A stretch of DNA of 64,000 bases. Origin: Calliopsis andreniformis. Its lineage: Eukaryota > Arthropoda > Insecta > Hymenoptera > Andrenidae. Both the position numbers and the translations under genes were made by a program. The notes beneath the pieces were generated by a model. That model ran no database searches, had not been told where the DNA came from, and worked only from the letters and a program-made list of their open reading frames with translations. The DNA lies in contig NW_027480468.1 in NCBI RefSeq assembly GCF_051401765.1, positions 2,294,001 to 2,358,000 on the forward strand. The letters run 5' to 3'. Shown one piece after another: positions 50,980 through 61,195 of the stretch. How positions within the stretch are numbered: the stretch's first letter is position 1; every line of letters begins with the position of its first letter.

Positions 50980-52600
50980 TGAGTATTGAAAACTGAGAGT
51001 TGAGGATATTCTCTTGAGAATTGAGATCTGGGGATTGAGGATTGAGGATTGAGGATGGAGGATTGATGGCTGCTGGTTGAGGATTGAAGATTGAGGATTG
51101 AGGATTGAGTATAGCGTGTTGAGGATTGAGGGTTGAGAATTGATGTTTGAGAACAAAGATTTGAAGATTGAAGATTGAAGATTGTGTATTGAAAACTGAG
51201 AATTGAGGTTTTTCTCTTGAGAATTGAGAATTGAGGATTGGGGATTGAGGATTAAGGGTTGAGGATTGATGGTTGAGGTGTGAGGATTGACGATTGAGGA
51301 TTGACGATTGAGGATTGAGGATTGAGGACTGAGGGTTGAGGATTACGTTTGAGATTTGAGGATTGACAATTGAATATTGAGGATTGAGGATTGAGGACTT
51401 AGTATTGAGGATTGAGAATTGAGGATTGAGGATTGAGGATTGAAAATTGAGGATTGAGGATCGAGGATTGAGGATTAAGGGTGGAGGATTGAAGGTAGAG
51501 GTTTGAGGGTAGACGATAGAGGATTGAGGATTGGGGATTGATGATTGAGGATTGAGGATTGAGGATTGAGGATAGAGGATTGAGGATAGAGGATTGAGGA
51601 TTGAGAATTGAGGATTGAGGTCTGAGGATTGAAGATTGAGGATTGGGTATTGAGGATTGAGGATTGAAGATTGAGGATTGAGGATTGAGTATTAAAGATT
51701 GAGTATTGAGGATTGAAGATAGAGGATTGATGATTGGGGATTGAGGACTGAGGATTGAGGATTGGGGATTGAGGATTGAGTATTGAGGATTGAGGATAAG
51801 AAATTGAGTATTGAGGATTGAAGATTGAGGATTGACGATTGAGGATTGGGTATTGAGGATTGAAGAATGTGGATTGAGGATTGAGGATTGAGGATTGAGG
51901 AATGAAGATCGAGGATTGAGGATTGAGGATTGAGGATTGAAGATTGAGTATTGAGGTTTGAATATTGAGGATTGAGGATTGAGGGTTGAGGATTGAGGAT
52001 TGAAGATTGAGGATCGCGGACTGAGTGTTGAGGGTTGAGTGATGAGAATTGATGTTTGTGGATAGAGATCTGAAGATTGCAGATTGAGTATTGAGTATTG
52101 AAATCTGTGAATTGAGGATATTCTATTGAGGATTGAGGATTGTCACCTGATTGTTCAAGACTGAGGGCTGGAGATTGAGGATTCAGGATTGAGGATTCAG
52201 AATTGAGGTTTGTGGACTGAGGATTGGGGATCGAGGATTGAAGGTTGACTATTGAGGATTGAAGATTGAGGATTGAGGATTGAGGATTGAGGATTGAGGA
52301 TGAGGGCTGAGGGTTGAGGATTGAGGTTTAAGGACTGAGGCCTGAGGGTTGAGGATTGAGAATTGAGGATTGAGGAGTGAGGATTGAAGACTGAGGATTG
52401 GGGATTGAGTATTGAGGATGGAAGATTGAGGATTGAGGATTGAGGATTGAGGATTGAGGATTGAAGATTGAGGATTGGGGATTGTGGATTGAGGATTGAG
52501 GATTGAACATTGAGGACTGAGTGTTGAGGCTTGAGGATTGAGTATTGAGGTTTGAGGACTGAAGATTGAGTATTGAGGATTGAAGATTGAGGATTGAGTA
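50980..52600 (-). repeat. ~1.6-kb duplication, distant partner of D2
   Basis: Matches 32,900-34,480 at offset about 18,077, in the same orientation. It carries GAACAAAGATTTG, GGTTTTTCTCTTGAG (51,207), GGATTACGTTTGAG and GTCACCTGATTGTTCA (52,142). It is a copy of junction-proximal material 18 kb away. Confidence 0.83.
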
Positions 52601-55600
52601 TTGAGTATTGAGAGCTGTGAATTGATGATATTCTATTGAGGACTGAGAATTGACAACTGATTGTTGATGACTGAGGTCTGAAGACTGAGGATTCAGGATT
52701 GAGGTTTCAGGATTGAGGTTTGAGGACTGAGTATTTAGGATTGAGGATTGAGGACTGAGGATTGAGGGTTGAGGATTGCAGATTGAGGATTGGGTATTGC
52801 GGATTGAACATTGAGGATTGAGGATTGAGGATTGAGGATTGAAGATTGAATATTGATGATTGAAGATTGAGGATTGAGGATTGAGGGTTGTGGATTGAGA
52901 ACGAGAACTGAGGGTTGAGTATTGATGTTTGAGGTCTGAGGACTGAGGATTGAGGATTGAGAATTGAGGATTGAGGATTGAGGATTGAATATTGAGGATT
53001 GGTTGTTGAGGGTTGAAGAATGAGGACTGAGGGTTGAAGATTGAAGATTGAGGATTGAAGGTTGAGTATTGAGGATTGAAGATTGAGGATTGAGGATTGA
53101 GGATTGAAAATTGAGAATAGAGGATTGAGGATTGAGGATTGAGGATTGAGGATTGAGGATTGAGGACAGAGGATTGAGGATTGACGATTGAGGATTGAAG
53201 ATTGAGGATTGAGGATTAAAGATTGAATACTGCTGATTGTAGATTGAGGATTGGTGATTGAGGATTGAGGATTGAGGTTTGAGGATTGAGGATTGAGGAT
53301 TGAGGACTGAGGATTGAGGATTGAGGATTGAGCATTGAGGATTAAAGATAGATTATTGAGGATTGAAGATTGAGGATTGATGATTGAGGATTAAGGATTG
53401 AGGATTGAGGATGGAGGATTGAGGATTGAGTATTGAAGATTGAGGATTGATGATTGAGGATTGAGGATTGAGGATTGAGGATTGAGGACTGAAGATTGAA
53501 TATTGATGATTGAAGATTGAGGATTGATGATTGAGGGTTGTGGATTGAGGACGAGGACTGAGGGTTGAGTATTCATGTTTGAGGTCCGAGGATTGAGGAT
53601 TGAGGATTGAGGATTGAGGATTGAGGATTGAAGATTGAATATTGATGATTGAAGATGGAGGATTGAGGATTGAGGGTTGTGGATTGAGGACGAGGACTGA
53701 GGGTTGGGTATTGATGTTTGAGGTCTGAGGATTGAGGATTGAGGATTGAGAATTGATGATTGAGGATTGAGGATTGAAGATTGAGGATTGGGTATTGAGG
53801 ATTGAAGAATGAGGACTGAGGGTTGAGGATTGAGGATTGAGGATTGAAGATTGAGAATTGAGGGTTGAAGGTTGACGATTGAGGATTGAGGATTAAGGAT
53901 TGAGGATTGAGGATTGCGGATTGAGGATTGAAGATTGAAGATTGAGGATTGATGATTGAGGATCAAAGATTGAGTATTGAGGATTGAAGATTGAGGATTG
54001 ATGATTAAGGATTGAGGATTGAGGATTGAGAATTGAGGATTGAGGATTGGGTATTGAAGATTGAGGATTGATGATTGAGGATTGAGGATTGAGGATTGAG
54101 TATTGGGGATTGAGGATTGAAGATTGAGGATTGAGGATTGAGGATTAAAGATTGAGTATTGAGGATTGAAGATTGAGAATTGAGGATTGAGGATTGAGGA
54201 CTGAATATTGAATATTGATGATTTAAGATTGAGGATCGAGGATTGAGGGTTGTGGATTGAGGACAAGGACTGAGGGTTCAGTATTGATGTTTGAGGTCTG
54301 ATTATTGAGAATTGTGGATTGAGAATTAAGGACTGAATATTGAGTATTGAGGATTGGGGATTGAGGATTGAGGATTGAGGATTGAGGATTGAGTATTGAG
54401 GATTGAGGATTGAGGATTGAGGATTGGGGATTGAGGATTGACGATTGAGGATTGAGAATTGAGGATTGAGAATTGAGGATTGAGGATTGAAGATTGAGTA
54501 TTGAGGATTGAAGGTTGAGGATTGAGGATTGAGGATTGAAGATTGAGGACTTAGTGTTGAGGGTTGAGTGATGGGAATTGATGTTTGTGGATTGAGATTT
54601 GAAGATTGAAGGATGGGGATTGATTATTGAAAACTGTGAATTGAGGATATTCCATTGATGATTGAGGATTGACAATTGATTGTTGAGGACTGGGGGCTGA
54701 AGATTGATGTTTCAGGATTGAGGATTCGGGATTGAGGTTTGAGGACTGAGGATTGAGGATTGAGGATTGAGGACTGAGGATTGAGGATTGAAGGTTGAAG
54801 ATTGAGGATTGGGTATTGCGGATTGAGGATTGAGGATTGAGGATTGAGTATTGAGGATTGAGGGCTGAAGATTGAATATTGATGATTGAAGATTGAGGAT
54901 TGAGGATTGAGGGCTGTGGATTGAGGACGTGGACTGAGGGTTGAGTATTCATGTTTGAGGTCCGAAGATTGAGGATTGAGGATTGATGATGGAGGATTGA
55001 GGATTGAGGATTGAAGACTGAATATTGATGATTGAAGATTGAGGATTGAGGATTGAGGATTGAAGATTAAGGATTGATGATTGAGGATTGAGGATTGAGG
55101 ATTGAGGATTGAGGACTGAAGATTGAATATTGATGATTGAAGATTGAGGATTGAGGATTGAGTATTGAGGATTGAGGATTGAGGATTGAGGATTGAGGAT
55201 TGAGAATTGAGGATTGAGGTTTGAAGATTGAAGATTGAGGATTGGGTATTGAGGATTGAAGAATGAGGACTGAGGATTGAGGATTGAGGATTGAGGATTG
55301 AAGATTGAGTATTGAGGATTGAAGATTTAGGATTGAGGATTGAGGATTGAGGATTGAGGATTGAGGATTGAGGATTCAGGATTGAGGATTGAGGATTGAG
55401 GATTGACGCTTGAGGATTGAGGATCGAGGATTGAGTATTGATTGATTGAGGATTGAGTATTGAAGATTGAGGATTGAGGATTGAGGATTGAGGATTAAAA
55501 ATTGAGTATTGAGGATTGAAGATTGAGGATTGACGATTGAGGATTGGGTATTGGTGATTGAAGAATGAGGATTGAGGATTGAGGATTGAGGATCGAGGAA

Positions 55601-56930
55601 TGAAGAATGAGGATTGAGGATTGAGGATTGAGGATTTAAGATTGAGTATTGAGGAATGAAGATTGAGGATTGAGGATTGAGTGTTGAGGGTTGAGTGATG
55701 AGAATTGATGTTTGTGGATAGAGATTTGAAGATTGCAGATTGAGTATTGCGTATGGAAAACTTTGAACTGAGGATATTCTAGTGAGGATTGAGGATTGAC
55801 AACTGATTGTTGAGGACTGAGGGCTGAAGATTGAGGATTCAGGATTGAGGATTCAGGATTGTGGTTTGAGGACTGAGGATTCAGGATTGAGGATTGAGGA
55901 TTGAGGATTGAGGGTTGAGGATTGAGGATTGAAGATTGAGGATTGCGTATTGCTGATTGAACATTGAGGATTGAGGATTGAGTGTTGAGGATTGAGGATT
56001 GACAACTGAAGATTGAATATTGATGATTGAAGATTGAGTATTGAGGATTGAGGGTTGTGGATTGAGGACGAGGACTGAGGGCTGAGTATTGATGTTTGAG
56101 GTCTGAGGATTGAGGATTGAGGATTGAGGGTTGAGGATTGAGTATTGTGGATTGTGGATTGAAGATTGAGGATTGAGTATTGAGGATTTAAGATTGAGTA
56201 TTGAGGATTGAAGATTGAGAATTGAGGATTGAGGATTGAACATTGAGGACTGAGTGTTGAGTGTTGAGTGATGAGAATTGATGTTTGTGGATAGAGATTT
56301 GAAGATTGCAGATTGAGTATTGAGTATTGAAAACTGTGAACTGAGGATATTCTATTGAGGATTGAGTATTGTCACCTGATTGTTCAGGACTGTGGGCTGG
56401 AGATTGAGGATTCAGGATTGAGGATTCAGAATTGAGGTTTGAGGACTGAGGATTGAGGGTTGAGGATTGAAGATTGAGTATTGAGGATTGAAGATTGAGG
56501 ATTGAGGATTGAGGATTGAGGATTGAGGATTGAGAATGAGGGCTGAAGGTTGAGGATTGAGGTTTAAGGACTGAGGACTGAGGATTGAGGATTGAGAATT
56601 GAGGATTGAGGATTGAGGATGGAAGACTGAGGATTGGGTATTGAGTTTTGAGGATTGAAGATTGAGGATTGAGGACTGAGGATTGAGGATTGAGGATAGA
56701 GGATTGAAGATTGAGGATTGGGGATTGAGGATTGACGATTGAGGATTGAGAATTGAGGATTGAGAATTGAGGATTGAGGATTGAAGGTTGACTATTGAGG
56801 ATTGAAGGTTGAGGATTGAGGATTGAGGATTGACGATTGAGGACTTAGTGTTGAGGGTTGAGTGATGGGAATTGATGTTTGCGGATTGAGATTTGAAGAT
56901 TGAAGAATGGGGATTGATTATTGAAAACTG
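52601..56930 (-). repeat. Mosaic heptamer stretch between duplications
   Basis: G-rich array with anchors near 52,629, 54,646, 55,774 and 56,346. The part 52,600-53,340 resembles 58,690-59,390 (GAACGAGAACTGAGGG, GAATACTGCTGATTGTAG against GAATATGGCTGATTGTAG). The part 53,560-54,330 resembles 36,880-37,330. A locally unusual ATTGATTGATTGAGG occurs at 55,438. No gene is visible. Confidence 0.85.
54338..54965 (-). repeat. ~0.63-kb duplication, copy 2
   Basis: Partner of 41,328-41,955 at offset 13,010. The anchor here is GATATTCCATTGATG, a one-base variant. Confidence 0.78.
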
Positions 56931-57325
56931 TGAATTGAGGATATTCTATTGATGATTGAGGATTGACAATTGATTGTTGAGGACTGAGGGCTGAAGATTG
57001 AGGATTCAGGATTGAGGATTCGGGATTGAGGTTTGAGGACTGAGGATTGAGGTTTGAGGATTGAGGATTGAGGATTGACTCTTGAGGATTGAGGGTTGAG
57101 GATGGTGGATTGAAGAGAGAGGACTGAGTGTTGAGGATTGAGGGTTGAGAATTGATGTTTGAGGATTGAGATTTGATTATTGAAAATTGTGGATTGAGTA
57201 TTGGACCATGAGAATTCAGGATACTCTATTGAGTATTGAGAATTGAGGATTGATGGTTGACTGTTGAGGATTGGTGGTTGAGGGCTGTGTTTTGAATATT
57301 GAGGATTGAGGATTGAGGATTGAGG
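56690..57325 (-). repeat. ~0.64-kb duplication (offset 3,252), copy 1
   Basis: Matches 59,942-60,577: GACTCTTGAGG lies at 57,077 and 60,329. Divergence starts after GTTTTGAATATTGAGG, where this copy continues with AAGATTG and the partner with GTTTGAGGACTG. Confidence 0.82.
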
Positions 57326-60300
57326 ATTGAAGATTGAGGATTGAAGATTGAGTATTGATGATTGAAGATTGAGGATTGAGGATTGAGTGTTGAGGATTGA
57401 GGACGAGGACAGACGGTTGAGGATTGAGGTTTGAGGATTGAGGATTCAGGACTGAGGACTGAGGATTGAGGATTGAGGATTGAGCATTGAGGATTGAAGA
57501 TTGATGTCTTTGGATTGAGGATTGAAAATTGACGATTGAGGATTGTGGATTGAGGATTGAGGATTGAACATTGAGGACTGAGTGTTGAGGGTTGAGTGAT
57601 GAGAATTGATGTTTGTGGATAGAGGCTTGAAGGTTGCAGATTGTGTATTGAGTATTGAATACTGTGAATTGAGGATATTCTATTGAGGATTCAGGATTGA
57701 CGACTGATTGTTGAGGACTCAGGGCTGAAGATTGAGGATTCAGCATTGAGGATTCAGAATTGAGGTTTGATGACTGAGGATTGAGGATTGAAGATTGAGT
57801 ATTGAGGATTGAAGATTGAGGATTGAGGATTGAGGATTGAGGATTGAGGATTGAGGATTGAGGATTGAGAATTGAGGATTGAGGTCTGAGGATTGAAGAT
57901 TGAGGATTGGGTATTGAGGATTGAGGATTGAAGATTGAGGATTGAGGATTGAGGATTGAAGAATGTGGATTGAGGATTGAGGATTGAGGATTGAGGAATG
58001 AAGATCGAGGATTGAGGATTGAGGATTGAGGATTGAAGATTGAGTATTGAGGTTTGAATATTGAGGATTGAGGATTGAGGGTTGAGGATTGAGGATTGAA
58101 GATTGAGGATTGCGGACTGAGTGTTGAGGGTTGAGTGATGAGAATTGATGTTTGTGGATAGAGATCTGAAGATTGCAGATTGAGTATTGAGTATTGAAAT
58201 CTGTGAATTGAGGATATTCTATTGAGGATTGAGGATTGTCACCTGATTGTTCAAGACTGAGGGCTGGAGATTGAGGATTCAGGATTGAGGATTCAGAATT
58301 GAGGTTTGTGGACTGAGGATTGAGGATCGAGGATTGAAGGTTGAGTATTGAGGATTGAAGATTGAGGATTGAGGATTGAGGATTGAGGATTGAGGATGAG
58401 GGCTGAGGGTTAAGGATTGAGGTTTAAGGACTGAGGCCTGAGGGTTGAGGATTGAGAATTGAGGATTGAGGATTGAGGATTGAAGACTGAGGATTGGGGA
58501 TTGAGTATTGAGGATGGAAGATTGAGGATTGAGGATTGAGGATTGAGGATTGAGGATTGAAGATTGAGGATTGGGGATTGTGGATTGAGGATTGAGGATT
58601 GAACATTGAGGACTGAGTGTTGAGGCTTGAGGATTGAGTATTGAGGATTGAGGACTGAAGATTGAGTATTGAGGATTGAAGATTGAGGATTGAGTATTGA
58701 GTATTGAGAGCTGTGAATTGATGATATTCTATTGAGGATTGAGTATTGACAACTGATTGTTGATGACTGAGGTCTGAAGACTGAGGATTCAGGATTGAGG
58801 TTTCAGGATTGAGGTTTGAGGACTGAGTATTTAGGATTGAGGATTGAGGACTGAGGATTGAGGGTTGAGGATTGCAGGTTGAGGATTGGGTATTGCGGAT
58901 TGAACATTGAGGATTGAGGATTGAGGATGGAGGATTGAAGATTGAATATTGATGATTGAAGATTGAGGATTAAGGATTGAGGGTTGTGGATTGAGAACGA
59001 GAACTGAGGGTTGAGTATTGATGTTTGAGGTCTGAGGACTGAGGATTGAGGATTGAGAATTGAGGATTGAGGATTGAGGATTGAATATTGAGGATTGGTT
59101 ATTGAGGGTTGAAGAATGAGGACTGAGGGTTGAAGATTGAGGATTGAGGATTGAAGGTTGAGTATTGAGGATTGAAGATTGAGGATTGAGGATTGAGGAT
59201 TGAAAATTGAGAATAGAGGATTGAGGATTGAGGATTGAGGATTGAGGATTGAGGATTGAGGACAGAGGATTGAGGATTGACGATTGAGGATTGAAGATTG
59301 AGGATTGAGGATTGAGGATTAAAGATTGAATATGGCTGATTGTAGATTGAGGATTGGTGATTGAGGATTGAGGATTGAGGTTTGAGGATTGAACATTGAG
59401 GATTGGGTATTGCGGATTGAGGATTGAGGATTGAGGATTGAGGATTGAGGATTGAGGATTGAAGATTGAGTATTGATGATTGAAGATTGAGGATTGAGGA
59501 TTGAGGATTGAAGATTAAGGATTGATGATTGAGGATTGAGGATTGAGGATTGAGGATTGAGGATTGAGTATTGAAGATTGAGGGTTGATGATTGAGGATT
59601 GAGGATTGAGGATTGAGTATTGAGGACTGAAGATTGAATATTGATGATTGAAGATTGAGGATTGAGGATTGAGTATTGAGGATTGAGGATTGAGGATTGA
59701 GGATTGAGAGTTGAGGATTGAGGATTGAGGACTGAAGATTGAGGATTGGGTATTGAGGATTGAAGAATGAGGACTGAGGATTGAGGATTGCGGATTGAGG
59801 ATTGAAGGTTGAGTATTGAGGATTGAAGATTTAGTATTGAGGATTGAGGATTGAGGATTGAGGATTGAGGATTGAGGATTGAGGATTGAGGATTGAGGAT
59901 TGAGGATTGAGGATCGAGGATTGAGGATTGAGGATTGAGGATTGAGGATAGAGGATTGAAGATTGAGGATTGGGGATTGAGGATTGACGATTGAGGATTG
60001 AGAATTGAGGATTGAGAATTGAGGATTGAGGATTGAAGGTTGACTATTGAGGATTGAAGGTTGAGGATTGAGGATTGAGGATTGACGATTGAGGACTTAG
60101 TGTTGAGGGTTGAGTGATGGGAATTGATGTTTGCGGATTGAGATTTGAAGATTGAAGAATGGGGATTGATTATTGAAAACTGTGAATTGAGGATATTCTA
60201 TTGATGATTGAGGATTGACAATTGATTGTTGAGGACTGAGGGCTGAAGATTGAGGATTCAGGATTGAGGATTCGGGATTGAGGTTTGAGGACTGAGGATT

Positions 60301-61195
60301 GAGGTTTGAGGATTGAGGATTGAGGATTGACTCTTGAGGATTGAGGGTTGAGGATGGTGGATTGAAGAGAGAGGACTGAGTGTTGAGGATTGAGGGTTGA
60401 GAATTGATGTTTGAGGATTGAGATTTGATTATTGAAAATTGTGGATTGAGTATTGGACCATGAGAATTCAGGATACTCTATTGAGTATTGAGAATTGAGG
60501 ATTGATGGTTGACTGTTGAGGATTGGTGGTTGAGGGCTGTGTTTTGAATATTGAGGATTGAGGATTGAGGATTGAGGTTTGAGGACTGAGGATTGAGGAT
60601 TGAGGATTGAGGATTGAGGATTGAGGATTGAGGATTGAGGGTTGAGGATTGAGGATTGAAGATTGAGGATTGCGTATTGCTGATTGAACATTGAGGATTG
60701 AGGATTGAGTGTTGAGGATTGAGAATTGAGGATTGAGGATTGAATATTGATGATTGAAGATTGAGTATTGAGGATTGAGGGTTGTGGATTGAGGACGAGG
60801 ACAGAGGGTTGAGTATTGATGTTTGAGGTCTGAGGATTGAGGATTGAGGATTGAGGGTTGAGGATTGAGTATTGAGGATTGTGGTTTGAAGATTGAGGAT
60901 TGAGGATTGAAGATTGAGGATTGAGGATTGAGGATTGAGGATTGAGGATTGAGGATGAGGGCTGAGGGTTGAGGATTGAAGTTTAAGGACTGAGGACTGA
61001 GGATTGAGGATTGAGAATTGAGGATTGAGGATTGAGGATTGAAGACTGAGGATTGGGTATTGAGTTTTGAGGAATGAAGATTGAGGATTGAGGACTGAGG
61101 ATTGAGGATTGAGGATAGAGGATTGAAGATTGAGGATTGGGGATTGAGGATTGACAATTGAGGATTGAGAATTGAGGATTGAGAATTGAGGATTG
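56935..61195 (-). repeat. 4,258-bp tandem duplication, copy A
   Basis: From the anchor GAGGATATTCTATTGATG the sequence recurs at 61,195 with a constant offset of 4,258 (GACTCTTGAGG 57,077/61,335; GTCACCTGATTGTTCA 58,238/62,496). Differences seen by eye are 57,023 G/T 61,281, 57,744 C/G 62,002, and about 59,313 G/C 63,571. It contains at its right end the 3,252-offset repeat, so one module occurs three times in 4.3 kb. Confidence 0.9.
59942..60577 (-). repeat. ~0.64-kb duplication (offset 3,252), copy 2
   Basis: Partner of 56,690-57,325. After 60,577 the sequence switches to material matching 47,020-47,600 (offset about 13,557), another chimeric junction. Confidence 0.82.
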
